A DNA stretch of 64,000 bases from Lojkania enalia. Lineage: Eukaryota > Ascomycota > Dothideomycetes > Pleosporales. Location of the stretch: the NCBI GenBank assembly GCA_010094045.1, contig ML986627.1:55186-119185 (forward strand). Direction: 5' to 3'. Positions 1 to 13,200 of this stretch are shown here, one piece after another (position 1 is the stretch's first letter; every line of letters begins with the position of its first letter). The notes beneath the pieces are model-generated. The model was not told the DNA's origin. It saw nothing but the letters and a program-made list of their open reading frames with translations, and ran no database searches. A program made the position numbers and the translations under genes.

Positions 1-534
1 CCTAGGTATATAATAAAAAACTAGAAATTAACTAAGAGATTAACTAGGAGAATATTAATTCTAGTACTACTACTAATAAAGAGCTGCTATAAAAGTATAT
101 TTATTAAGAAATTTATAAACCTCTATAATTTATATAATAAATTACTATTATAAATATATTATTATATTAGATTAAGCTATATAAGATTAATAGTTAAAGA
201 GTATACTATTATAGTCTATAATATACTACAGTATACTACCCTAGAATTTAATAAAGTAAGATTAGCCTAATCTATAATAAATAGCTATAATAAAGCCCTA
301 GAATATTATACTATATATACTCTTACTAAGCTACTTTCTAAAGTATACTAATTAGTTAGATTTTAAGAAAACCTAGTCTATACGACTCTACCTTAACCTA
401 TACCCTATTACTAAGTAGCTATCTTAACTCTACCTATATTCTAAGCTAATTAGTAAAACTCTAACTTTAATCCTACCCTACTTATATAAGACTCTAACTT
501 TAACCTAATCTATACCTATCTACCAACCTATATA
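1..534. other. AT-rich RIPed sequence, unassigned
   Basis: This stretch is AT-rich, lacks open frames and is depleted of CpA/TpG like the rest of the left block. It does not align with the matching part of the H2 retroelement (18,133-18,544), although homology to H2 begins right after it at about 535. It could be another insertion or a diverged 5' part of H1. I cannot assign it to a family. Confidence 0.6.
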
Positions 535-1513
535 GGGGGCCCTATAATAGGCGGACCCCTCTCTATAGAGCTAGTAGTAAAGAACCTATTTAATTTAAAG
601 GAAAATTAGAGTAAACTAACCCTTAAAGAATAAATTACAATTTTATAAGAGGAGATTATATACTTAATATAATAGAGAACTATTAGTCCTAATTAACTTC
701 TATAAACTACTAAATTAGTACTAATAATATATTAAGAAACTTTTATAACTCCCTTAGTAAGAAACTTCTTAGCTACTTTTAAACCCCTTTAAACCTATTT
801 TACTAAATATATATCTAAGATTAAAAGCCTTATAAATAATAATAAACCTATATTTAAATAATAGTAAGTTTTAATCTTAAACTAACTTACGATTAATATA
901 GATTACTATTAGATAGAATATATAATATATTCTACTATTAAAGCAGCTAAACTATTAAAGCAGCTACTTTTTCTTAATACAATAAATACTATATATAAAA
1001 AGTTAATTTACTTAATACTAATAAGAAATTCTATATATAATATACTTTTATCTAATTTAGAATTTTCTCTACTATTCTTTTAGCACGTATAAGTATTATA
1101 TCTAGTTTTACTATAGTTACTATAGTAGCGTTAAACTGGTTAAGCCCTTTCTTAAGTATTAGTACTATAAGTCTTCTTAAAGGGCTAAAAGTTTATAGAT
1201 ACTTTAGTAGTTATATATAAAAATCCCTTATTATATAATACTATACTACTATACTAAATATACTTTCTTTTATATATTTTATACTTAGTTACTTCTTCTA
1301 ATTACTTTTTAAGCTTAGAGTTATAAGCTTAAAGAAGTATATTCTAATATAGGATTAATTTAACACCTTTTATAAGCTATAAAAATCCTTCTTATACCTC
1401 TTTTAGTAATTATATAAAGAACTTTTATATAAGTATTAATTATAACCTAAATTTATATATATTACTTAGAGTTTTAAACTATTAGAAGTCTTCTTATAAA
1501 AGTAGTTCTAGTA

Positions 1514-3380
1514 ACGTAGATTATAGGCTAACGGGATACACGTGCGAGCGGGATAGTTTTTACTACTATACGTTTTTAAATTACAATATCTATCTATAAT
1601 AATAATATTTACAGAAAAGAAGTAAACAATTTTAATTTTTATGCCTTAGACAAGTCCTTATATTATATTTAAATAACTCGTATAAACTATATTTAGATAC
1701 AGCTCGTTTTTTTTATATAAGAGCCTCTAGCTCTATATAATTAACTTAAGCTTTAACTTAAGCCTATTACTGCAACTATAAGTTTTTAAGCATTTAAAGC
1801 CCTTTACTAATTATTAGAATACTATCCTTTATAATAGCCTTACGTTTTCTTATTTACTATCGCGTTTTTCTTGCGTTTGCCGCTTAAAGCGCAGTATTCT
1901 TAGCTTTTAAAATTGCAGCGTTCTGCATCGCTATCTTACAACCCTTAATTAATCTTTTAAACGCGCTATCTAATAAGCTAACTATCGTATAATAACAGCG
2001 CCTTATCTTAATTATCTTAACTTATTACTTAAGGTCGGCGGTTATATATAGAGTCTTTAAAACTAAGGTTAGAGGGCTTCGTATAACAGCTGGTAGTATT
2101 AGCGTATACTAAGGCAGCTTTATAAGTATACGCTCTAGATTATATAGTATAAGACTAGCTGCTATAAAGCTAACTTTAATATTCTTTTTAGTTATTACTT
2201 ATATATATATTATATAATATAGTAATAAAAAGTTGTTCTTTATAATATAATTAATACTAAGCTACGCCTAGCCTTTAACTTATATACTATATACGCGCTT
2301 TAATAGGCTAAAATAGACTATATTAAGTAGTTGTAGTAGATAAGACAAGTACGCTAGTATATAGAGTATAATAATCCTATTCTATTTGTAAAAGTCTTTA
2401 AACCGTACTATATAATAGCTGTTATAGCCGTCTATAATTAAGAGGCGATATTAACCCTTTATATAAGCTATAGTCGTACTATTAAAATATTGAATCTATT
2501 TAAAGCTAATCTTATTATCTATTTAGCTCTTTTCGCTCGTACGAATAGCCCAGGTTTATAGTATACTAATATCTACAGTAATTTTATATTAAGACTTTTA
2601 ATACTACTTTACTTTAAATATTATAAATACTAGTAAAGCCTAGCTAGTCGTGCTAATACTATTAATAACTGTTACCTACTTGCGATTATCTAGCTATACG
2701 ACCTTTATACAACCTTACTATCTTTTTTTAATCTTTATAACAACTTTTACTATTAAAATTATATTTATTTAGAAGCCTATTTCGTTAAAATTATAGATAT
2801 TATTTTTAAAGATACTATACTTTGCGATCGTATTTTATATAAGGTTAAACTAGTTCTAGATAAAGCCTTAATCTTTGTATTACTTTTACTAATAGTTATA
2901 TTTGCGTATATATACTATACGAAGCTTTAGGCAGCGTTTAACGAAGGTTAAAGGCTAATTAACGCTGACGGTAGGAGCTGGGTCGATCCTACGGCTTATA
3001 AGCAGAAGATTAGCTATTTCGCGTACGATAGATAGCTAGGCTAGAAAGCCTTACGCTTTAAGATTAAGAATACGTTAAATAAGAATAGTTTCTTCTATAT
3101 AAGTAAGTTTTAAAGTTATTAGTCGTATAATACGTCGTAAACAGATATTATATATATATTAATATAGACGAGACTTAGAGATATCGTACGTAACTACTAC
3201 CTTATAAAGACTTCGAAATTGCTTTAAATTTAAAGCTTTAAGAGCTAAAGAAGTTCTATTTTTAAGTTCTTCCTAACTAGTAGTTAGCATCGTTAATAGA
3301 TACTCTAAAATAACAGACGGTAACGCGTATAGTAAAACTGTCCCGCTTATATATATATCCTATTAGCCTATAATCTACGT
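1514..3380 (-). mobile_element. Family II Fot1-like DNA transposon, copy 1 (RIPed)
   Basis: This is an 1867-bp element with TIRs starting ACGTAGATTATAGG and a doubled CGGGATA motif, flanked by TA duplications (1512-1513 and 3381-3382). It lies in the opposite orientation to the copy at 5571-9289. In that copy the frame downstream of the second DDE aspartate resembles Fot1/pogo transposases (a hydrophobic run, D, then a SY/SH pair, followed by an SSxLL-like segment). The reverse strand here holds the same sequence. Every frame is broken by RIP-type stops. It inserted into element IV. Confidence 0.88.
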
Positions 3381-3881
3381 TAGAGTATATAGTTATATAT
3401 TAAGATAATCTAATATAACTTATATATTTAGAAGAATAATTTCTATTACTTTAAAGCCTTTTTAATAGTTCTTATACGTAAATATATTAAAAAATACGTT
3501 CTTAAAGACTAGAAGAAAGCTTTCTTTATTAATATAATAGATATATTAGTATACTAAGTCTTATATATACTATAAGTACTTTAGCTTTAATAGTAAGAAG
3601 TAAACTATATTAAGAGGCTAAAATATATATAATAAATAAGAAGGTATATAAAGTATTAGAATTTTTCGTATAAGGTAGTAATCTTTAAATTTCTAGTTAA
3701 AGTAGCTTTTATAGCTATCTAAAATAAGTAGCCTATATAATTCTACCTAATATATCTTTATATACTTATTAAAGTACTTTAGCTACTTAAAACTAAGTAT
3801 ATTATTTATCCAGCCGTTCTTAGAGACTAAAATTTTCCAATCATATAGTATACCTACTTTTTTATACTATATAGAGATATT

Positions 3882-4092
3882 ATTATAAGAGGTTATAAGC
3901 AGGGATAATAAGGCTTATCTAACGCTTAGTATAGTATACTACGTACAGATCTTAGGTGTTGTATAAGAGGATAGCTAAAGAGTAAGCTAAACACGAGGTA
4001 AGTAGGAAGATAAAAGAGAAGAAGAAGATATATATGCTAAAGCGAGCGTGCTATATATAAATATTAGGGGGAACGCGAGGATACTATAATAG
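3882..4092 (+). repeat. 211-bp direct repeat, left copy
   Basis: This is nearly identical to 5021-5231, at a spacing of exactly 1139 bp; differences are mostly transitions. In one frame it reads as a lysine/arginine/glutamate-rich helical segment, which could be a charged transposase tail, but that is inference. The pair brackets the minisatellite inside element IV. Confidence 0.85.
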
Positions 4093-4198
4093 TACCCTCC
4101 TCTTTAGAAAGTAGCCGCAATTAACGACTGTAACTATAATATAGGGATCTAGTGTAACTAGTTATCTATTTTATATAGGGTAGAACTATTTCTAGCTG

Positions 4199-4790
4199 GC
4201 TAGCGTCTAGTATAATAAGTAATATACTAAATAAGCTTAATATAGTTATCGTATTACTAATAGAACGGGGAACTAGTATCTAATATAATAGAACGGGGAG
4301 TTATTTAACTTTTTAAAGAGCTAGTAGAATAGGAACTAGTATTTAGTATAACGAGTAATATACTAAACAAACTTAATATAGTTATTATATTACTAATAGA
4401 ACGGGGAACTAGTATCTAGTATAATAGAACGGGAAGTTGTTTAACTCTTTAAAGAGCTGGTAGAACGGGAACTAGCGTCTAGTACGATAAGTAATATACT
4501 AAATAAGCTTAATATAGTTGTTATATTACTAATAGAACGGGGAACTAGTATCTAGTATAATAAGTAATATACTAAATAAGCTTAATATAGTTGTTGTATT
4601 ACTAATAGAATAGGAAACTAGCGTCTAATATAATAGAACGGGGAGTTGTTTAACTCTTTAAGGAGCTGGCGGAATAGGAACTAGCGTCTAGTATAATAAG
4701 TAATATACTAAACAAGCTTAATATAGTTATTATATTACTAATAGAATAGGGAACTAGTATAAAGAGAAGCTGGTAGAATAAGAAGCAAAG
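4199..4790 (+). repeat. 136-bp minisatellite array
   Basis: The landmark AGTAATATACTA recurs at 4218, 4354, 4490, 4563 and 4699, giving periods of 136, 136, 73 and 136 bp. Units contain AATAGAACGGGGA and CTAGTATCTAGTATAAT-like submotifs. The 73-bp spacing is a shortened unit. Copies differ mainly by transitions, as expected if the array formed before RIP. The array lies between the two 211-bp direct repeats. Confidence 0.88.
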
Positions 4791-5020
4791 ACTATAGTAG
4801 AGAGAGAATAATAGCGCGTTAAGGGAGGACGATAGCTAGTTCTAGAGCTCCTACTACTACTACTATACGAGTAGTAGAATAGCTATTAGGCTAGTAATCT
4901 AGCTAGATATCGTTAGAAAGGAAGAAAAAATCCGGATAAAAAATAACGAAGATTTCTGTCTGGAGATCTATAGTAGCTATCTAACTGCTGTTACTATATA
5001 ACTAGACGAGCTATCCTAAT

Positions 5021-5231
5021 ATTATAAGAGGCTATAAGTAGAGATAATAAGGCTTATCTAACGCTTAGTATAGTATACTATATACAGATCTCAGGTGTTG
5101 TATAAAAGGATAGCTAAAGAGTAAACTGAACGCGAGATAAGTAGAAAGATAAAAGAGAAGAAGAAGATATATATGCTAAAGCGAGCGCGCTATATATAAG
5201 TATTAGAGGGAATATAAGAATACTATAATAG
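5021..5231 (+). repeat. 211-bp direct repeat, right copy
   Basis: This is the partner of 3882-4092, with the same length and end points. Its presence shows that 1139 bp of element IV were gained by segmental duplication with the minisatellite inside, or alternatively that one copy flanks an unrelated insertion. Confidence 0.85.
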
Positions 5232-5570
5232 ATATAAACGCGTTTTTTATAGATAATAAATAGTAGGGTTATATATATAGTAGTATAGATACTTTAGATA
5301 ATTATAACCTACTTATAATTATCTAGCTATATAAGAGTAGGCTTTATATAATATTTTAAACCTATAATAACCTTTATAGTATTAATAATACTTATTTAAA
5401 AACCTGTCTTATTAAAGTTGTAGATATTATTATTATATATACTATATTTTATAATTATATCCTATATAAGCTTAAACTATATATTAATAACTTCTAGATT
5501 CTCTTATTTTATTTTTTAACAATCTTTTACTTAATTAAAGGCTGTTTTAAGCTTATTTATATACGTTATA

Positions 5571-8500
5571 ATATAGATTATAGGCTAACGAGATATATAT
5601 ATAAGCGGGACAGTTTTACTATATATATTACCGTCTATTATTTTAGAGTATCTATTAACGATACTAACTACTAGTTAGGAAGAACTTAAAAATAGAACTT
5701 TTTTAACTTTTAAAGCTTTAAATTTAAAGCAATTTTAAAGTCTTTATAAGGTAGTAGTTACGTATAATATTTCTAAATCTTATCTATATTAACGCGTATA
5801 TAATATCTATTTATAATGTATTATATAACTAATAACTTTAAAACTTACTTATATAGAAGAAACTGTTCTTATTTAATATATTTTCGACCTTAAAGCGTAA
5901 GGCTTCCTAGCCCAGCTATTTATTATACGCGAAACGGCTAATCTTTTACTTATAAACTATAGAATCGACCTAGCTCCTACTATTAGTATTAATTAGCCTT
6001 CGACCTTTATTAAATACTATTTAAAGCTTTATACGGTATATATATATAAATATAACTATTAGTAAAAGTAATATAAAGATTAAGGCTTTATCTAGGGCTA
6101 GTTTAACCTTATATAAAATACGATTACAAAGTATAATATCCTTAAAAATAATATCTATAACTTTAATAAGATAGGCTTCTAAATAAATATAATTTTAATA
6201 GTAAAAGTTGTTATAGAAATTAAAAAACGATAGTAAGGTTATATAAAAGTTATATAGCTAGATAATTATAAGTAGGTAATAGTTATTAATAGTATTAGCG
6301 CGACTAGCTAGGTTTTACTAGTACTTATAATATTTAAAGTAAAGTAGTATTAAAAGTTTTAATATAAAATTGCTGTAGATATTAGTATACTATAAATCTA
6401 GGCTATTTATACAAGTGAAAAGAGTTAGATAGACGATAAAATTAGCTTTAAATAGATTTAATACTTTAATAGCACGACTAACGTAGTTTATAAGCGAGCT
6501 GTTAATATAAGCGAGCTGTTACCTTACTAAACTTTTAACGGCCTACCTAGATTAACGCGTAATAGCTTAATATAGTAATACGTAATTAACCTATAAAGAA
6601 TTACAAATTATTCTTACAATCTTAGCTATTAATCGAGGTTAAGTTTCAACCGAGAATAGTACTGTAATAACTTTTCACTGCCCTTAAAGTACTCTCTACC
6701 TTTAATATGTTGGAATAACTATATAACGCGATTGTAAGCCGAATTTAAAGAGGCTTATAAAGACTAAAGAGGAGGTACTTATTAGTTATATCCTTAATTA
6801 GGATTTACGAGGATTTCGGCCTATAATTAACGGCGTACGAGTTATAGTAAATAGACTATTAGCTAAGCGCAGCGCTAGCTAGGTTAGTATCTACTAGCCT
6901 TAAAACTTTATATAGCGCACCGAGCGCTTTAAAACCCGATTAAACCGTTCTTATAATTAGTAGTAAGCTCTATACGAAGATTTAATAATTATAAGTGCGT
7001 AGTTCCAGCTTCTATAGGGTATAAAGGGGAAGTACGGAATTTAAGATAAGGATACCTATAATTTTAATAAGACAGGCTTTATTATAGGCCAAATATTAGT
7101 TTAGCTAGTTGTTATAGGGTTAGAGAATTATTATATAAAAGCTATTTAGCTGAGCGATTATAAATAGACTATAATAATCTTAGTAATTAATATAATTAGC
7201 TGGGCGATTCTACTACTTATTATTTTTAAGAGTATCTACTACCTATCTTATTAGTATAAAAGTAATAATATACCGGGCGATTAGGCGATTATAACTAGTA
7301 ATAACAGCTAGACAAATAATAAGATTAGTATTACCTAGCTTAAGTATTTTAATCAGCATATAAAGAGCCGTATAATAGGCACCTATCGATTACTAGTTAT
7401 TAACAGCTATAATAGCTACGTTTCGCTTAAGTTTTAAAAGATCTGTAAGAAGGAGAAGATTATCTATCTCTATATACTGCTACATTTATCGTACCTACTA
7501 CAGCTACTTAATATAAGCTACTTCTCGCTATTAAAGCGCGCGTATAGTACTAAAATCTTAGCTTTAGTATACAATTATATTAACTATATTAATAAAACTA
7601 CCTTCCTTCTAACCTTTAAAGCAGCCTATAATTAATTAATTACAGAAGCTAATATCCGCGTAAACTTTTAAGGCGCTAGAATAGTACTATATAATTTAGA
7701 AGCGGTACTATTAAAGCTTAATATTAAGCTATATACGCCGATACTACCTATATTAGAGACTACCCCCTAGGAGGCTAAAATATCTAGTAATACGCGTAAA
7801 CTAGAAGCTTAATTAATAATAATTTGTAGCAGGATTTAGTAATATTAAAATTTATTACCTATATTAATTATTACAGCCTTTAATTAGATTTAAAAAGGTG
7901 TTATAATAATAATATATTCGATTATACTGATAGCTAATTAAATTAAGAACCTTAAGTAAATAAATAAGGTAGTAATAAAGTAAAAATAACGGAAAAGAAA
8001 GCGATTATAGAAGTAGGGGATTCTAATAAAGGCTGTAGGTAAGGATATAATTAATTAAAATAACGTTAAGGGGTAGATTAATAAGAAAATTTATAATTAG
8101 AGTACTTAGCTATAAAAGAATAGCTAGCCTTAATAGAGCTGCAGGCGCTGTAAACAGCCTAGCTATAATACTCGAACATGCTAAATTAATAGCGCAGGTG
8201 TTAAATAATCTAATAGACTATTATTTCTTATAGTATATATATATATAGTTAATAATTATCGCGATTAAGTCGTTCGAATCTTAGTAGGGTAACAGCTCGC
8301 TTGTACTAACAGCTCGCTTATAAATTACGTTATAGCTTATATAAAAGGTTAATATTACCTTTTAATTATAGACAGTTATAGTAGTTATTATATAGTATAG
8401 TTTAAAGACTTTTATAAATAGAATAGGATTATTATACTCTATATACTAGCACACTCGTCTTATCTACTATAGCTGTTTAATATAGTCTTTTTTAGCCTAT

Positions 8501-9289
8501 TAAAGCGCGTATATAGTATATAAGTTAAAAGCTAGGTACAGCTTAGTATTAATTATATTATAAAGAACGACTTTTTATTACTATATTATACAGCGTATAT
8601 ATAAATAATAATTAAAAAGAATATTAAAGTTAGCTTTATAGTAGCTAGCTTTATACTATATAATCTAGAGCGTATACTTATAAAACTACCTTAATATATA
8701 CTAATACTACTAGCTGTTATATAAAGCCCTCTAACCTTAGTTTTAAAGACTCTATATATAACCGCTAACCTTAAACAATAAGTTAAAATAATTAAAATAA
8801 GGCGCTATTATTATATAATAGTTAACTTATTAGATAGCGCGTTTAAAAGATTAATTAAGGGCTATAAGATAGTAATATAAAACGCTACAATTTTAAAAAT
8901 TAAGAATACTACGCTTTAGGCGGCGAACGCAAGAAAAACGCGATAGTAAATAAGAAAATATAAAACTATTATAAAGAATAGTATTCTAATAATTAGTAAA
9001 AAGCTTTAAATACTTAAAAATTTATAGTTATAGTAATAGGTTTAGATTAAAGTTTAAGTTAATTATATAGAGCTAGAGGTTCCTATATAAAAAAAACGAG
9101 CTGTACCTAAATATAGCTTATACGAGTTACTTAAATATAATATAAGAACTTATCTAAGGCGTAAAAATTGAGATTATTTACTTCTTTTCTATAAATATTA
9201 TTGTTGTAGATAGATATTATAATTTAAAGACGTATAGTAGTAAAAACTATCCCGCTCGCACGTATATCCTGTTAGCCTATAATCTACGT
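5571..9289 (+). mobile_element. Family II Fot1-like DNA transposon, copy 2, split by family I
   Basis: The left TIR starts at 5571 (RIPed form of ACGTAGATTATAGG) and the right TIR ends at 9289, with TA at 5569-5570 and 9290-9291. A complete family-I element plus its duplicated TA (1852 bp) sits at 6481-8332. Removing it leaves 1867 bp, exactly the length of copy 1. Downstream of the insertion, about 8350-8560, the forward frame contains a recognisable Fot1/pogo DDE transposase segment: hydrophobic residues then D-S-Y-S-S-Y, then an H-S-S-Y-L-L stretch and an F-S-L-L-K-R-like run, all interrupted by stops. The element is inactive. Confidence 0.9.
6481..8330 (+). mobile_element. Family I Fot1-like DNA transposon, full-length RIPed copy
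   Basis: This 1850-bp element has TIRs ACGTAGTTTATAAGCGAG.../...ATAAATTACGT carrying a doubled AAGCGAGCTGTTA motif, with TA duplications at 6479-6480 and 8331-8332. The target is identifiable because family-II copy 1 has the uninterrupted site. The forward frame near 7390-7560 shows the second half of a Fot1/pogo DDE domain (N-S-Y-N-S-Y, then L-H-L-S-Y-L-L-Q and F-S-L-L-K-R-A-Y). Stops replace Gln/Trp codons throughout. The element is dead but structurally complete. Confidence 0.92.
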
Positions 9290-9953
9290 TAAATTGTTTA
9301 GGCTAATTCTTTCTTATAAGTATTCTACTATATACGCCTAATAGTTTATCTATTATATCTACTATTTTATATAGCTAGAGTATAAATCCTCGTAAATTAA
9401 GGTTAAGAATATATTATATAATTGTTTATTCTTTAGTTATTATAAACTTCTAGTAATTTAGTTATATATAAGGGTAAAATACAATTCTATAAAGTTAAGT
9501 AGAAAGTTGTTAATATTATATATTAAAAGTTATAGTAGCGCGTCGTACGCTCTTAAACTAGCCTAATTTATACGTTTATAAGGTAAGCTTAATTCTACCT
9601 TTTTATTAAATTAATAGAAGATCTTATTATAGATTTATTATAGTTTATATATAGTATTTATAATACTAAGAAAAAGTAGCCGCTTTAATAGTTTAGCTAC
9701 TTTAATAGTAGAATATATTATATATAGTATTAGTATAAAGATATACCTCTAGTATTATAAAAGGGTATTTAGAGCTAAAATATCTAGCTAAATTAGACTA
9801 GTATTAGTTTAAAAATACTAAAGAAATAATTTTACTTCTATAATTATATTTTATTATAGATAATAGAGAAATAGAGGTATAATAGGCGTTTTAGGTCTTA
9901 AGAATAAATAAGGGAGAAATGTTTCTAACTTTTAAAGCTCGCTTTATTAGTAT

Positions 9954-10256
9954 TATTACAGTAATACCGCGACACCTCTACACCTATACTACCTTTACTA
10001 TAATACCCGAACCGGCTGCTAGCGATAACTATTAGCTGCTAGCTAGAATATAACCGACTTATCTTAACTATAATAGAGGAAGGTTTCGCCGACCCGGCTA
10101 GCCTATATAGTAGTATAGACCTAGCTCTTATAAAAACCTATATAATATAGATATCTCTATTTTTTATATAACGTTTTAATATTTATATATAGTATATAGT
10201 AATAGAGTTAACTACTTAAAGTACGATTAACTAACTATATATAAGCGTCCGTAATA
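9954..10256 (+). repeat. Element A 5' LTR
   Basis: This 303-bp LTR pairs with 15,610-15,912. Its ends correspond to TGTCACG...CGTGACA in the unmutated solo copy at 32,287-32,569, here turned by RIP into TATTACA...GTAATA. It contains a 20-bp tandem duplication (GCTGCTAG at 10,015 and 10,035) absent from the solo LTR. Confidence 0.93.
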
Positions 10257-13200
10257 TTATATTATATTATCTACTATTATATACTATAGATAAGAACGCG
10301 CTTATTAGTATATTTAAAGAGATCTAGGGTAAGTTAGACTTTTTATAGTAGAAGAATAAGATACTAGTAGAGGCTTTAGTAACCTAGGAGAACTATTATA
10401 AGTTAGACCTTAAAGTAATATAAAGGGAATTTAGTAGCTGCTAAACAGCTACCCTTCTACTAGCTACTAATATATTAATAGTAATAGAACTATTACCCGC
10501 CTTTAGCCCGACTTAGTCTATAACCCTAGCTTCTAAATAGATATCTGTATTAACCTCTAATCCGCTTAAAACTATATATAACCCGCATTTCTATTCTAAC
10601 TATTTATCTAACCTTCTAATATTTTCTAGTAAATGCTTAGAGCTTTTATACTTTATTAAAAAGCTCTGCTATAAACTAGAAAGAAATACTAACTAATACC
10701 TAACTAAATATACCCGCCTTCTATATATCTATTCCCGCCTAGAATAAAACCTAGTAATATTAGTTAACCTATTAATAGATAAGGGTATCAACTCTATAGA
10801 TAGCTTAGTCGCCTTCTTAGAATCCACCTATAGCGACTAGAATAAGGAGACTATAGTATAGAGTAAGCTAGAGACCTTAAAATAAGGCTGAAGCAGGTTC
10901 CCTGCTTACTTTACTAAATTCCGACGCCTGATTGTAGATACTAAACTAAATAAGACTAGATAAATTGTATATTTCTAACGTTCTCTCTTTAATAAACTCC
11001 GCCGTACTATAATTAGTATTATAATACCTAGTACTCTAAACGACTACGCTAACCTAATTTCCCTATATAATACTAACCTATATTATCTACCTAGTAACTA
11101 TCGCAAATAACCGAAGTATTATACTATTTACTAGAAGGACCTAAATACTATAAAACTCGATACTTCTAGCTATACGCCTATAGACTCTAATAAACGAGAA
11201 AGGCGCCGCCGCGAAGGATACTGTTATAAGTATAATAGTAAGGGACATATTTTACTAGAATATAACACCCCTCTACTATTAATCCGTTAAGGGTCTTAGA
11301 GCCCTACTATACCTTGTAGATTCTACTCTTAATCCTCTAACCGATCTTCTAATTAATTTTTAATACGCTCGTTATCTTATAAATAAGGCTATTACTCTTA
11401 CTCCTAAACGTAGCTAGTCTTACCAATTAGAATATTGCTAAAAGGTCTATTCTAGAAGTAAATTATCTCTTAGAACTACGCTTATACTAAATCTCTATAT
11501 ACTTATAAAACTAGCTTCTATAGAAATAGTTATAGGACTACTAGATTCTAGCTCCTTTCTTAATCTGTTAAAACCTAATCTAGTAAGATATTAATATTCT
11601 TATTAATACTAGGGCTACTAGTTATAGTTATATTTATAGAGACCTCGTATATACCCTAAAACTCTAAAAGATATAACTCCTATATAACTTATATTTAACT
11701 AGCTTTAATAGAGAAGTCTTTTATAGAAGGACTATTTTCTATTTAGTTATCTTAACCCTCTAATACCTAAACTATTTAGAGATAGTATATCTCTATATAA
11801 TTATACTAGAAAAATACTAGTTAATTCTAAGATAACTATAGATATATAAATATTATATAAACCTAGACTATAAGAATAAATAGCTAGTCTTTACTACTAA
11901 CTAATACCTAACTTAATACTTATAACCTACTAATACTACCGTTTACTAATAAGCTATTTAAATAGTTATTAAAGACTATAAACTACCCGAACTTAATATA
12001 AAAAGAGATCTTAAAGCAACTAATTTACAACCCCTATATAGCCTAAAGTCTAGATAGTACTACTTAAAGTTCTATCTATTAAGCTATATCTAATATAATT
12101 ACTAGCTACTTAAAATACTATATTAGTTTAAAGAATTTAAAATTAAAACCGATCTAACCTTAGATAAAAATTATAGTTAAGAGGATCTATCTAAGCCTAA
12201 ATACTTAAAGTCTATATTATAGTTAGATATATATTATATAAGCGTTATACTACTAGTCTAACTCTTTTAATAACTTAACTATAAAGTCTTTACTATATTA
12301 ATAGCTAATATTAATAAGGCTCTAGCTTTAAAAGTATATACTAACCCTATTATTAAAGTACTTAAAGAATACTATAACCTATTATCTATCTTCTTATATA
12401 AGAATATAAATAAGCTGCTTAGATAATAACCGTACGATTATAAGATTAAACTAGAGAATAGTAAGTAAGTTAACTTCGGTCTACTTTATAGAATATTCTA
12501 GAATAAGCTAAAGGTACTAAAGAAGTATCTTAATAAGAACTTATCTAAGGGATTTATTAGAGTAAGTTTATTACTAGTAGCTGTATCTATAATCTTTATA
12601 AAGAAACTTAAAGGTAGTTTCTAATTCTATATAGACTATAGAGCCCTAAATACTATTACTATTAAAAACTAATACCTAATTCTACTAATCTAAGAAATAT
12701 TAACCTGATTTAGTAAAGCTAAATACTATATAAAACTTAATATTATTACTATATTTAATAAGCTAAAAATTACTAAAGGAGATAAATAGAAGACTACCTT
12801 TTATATACGCTATAGGCTGTTTAAATACCTAGTAATACCCTTTAGCCTAGCTAATACTTTAAGTATATTCTAGTATTTTATAAATAATGTACTAAGACTA
12901 TATTTTAATATATTCTATACTACCTATATTAATAATATTCTAATATTTAGTAAGAATCTAAAGGATTATAAGTAGTATATCTAGCTAGTTTTTAAAGCTT
13001 TAAAAGCGAATAGTCTATAGCTTAATATAGATAAGTATAAGTTCTACTAGTTAGAAGTAATCTATCTAGAGTATATAATTACTATAGAAGAGATCCGTAT
13101 AGACTTAAAGAAGGTAGAAACTATTATTAACTAGGAATACTCTAAGAATATAAAAGATATTTAAGCCTTTATAGACTTTATAAACTTCTACTAACGATTT

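Larger units (their letters stand above)
925..9718. mobile_element. Element IV: pogo/Fot1-type DNA transposon carrying nested insertions
   Basis: Imperfect terminal inverted repeats of about 75-80 bp lie at 925-1000 and 9641-9718; the differences are mostly transitions. Inside each TIR a motif with core ATTAAAGCAGCT occurs twice. Comparison with uninterrupted H2 (18,925-18,950) suggests a TA target duplication (923-924 and 9719-9720), although the site is AT-only and therefore ambiguous. The element contains two family-II elements. Without them it is about 3.2 kb, of which 1139 bp is an internal duplication plus minisatellite, leaving about 2.07 kb, close to the size of Fot1 elements. No readable transposase core was found, so the superfamily rests on the TIR and TA target. 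Confidence 0.7.

Noticed and set aside
4199..4790. Regularly spaced repeats resembling a CRISPR array
   Set aside because: Units are tandem 136-bp repeats with no unique spacers, inside a eukaryotic transposon.
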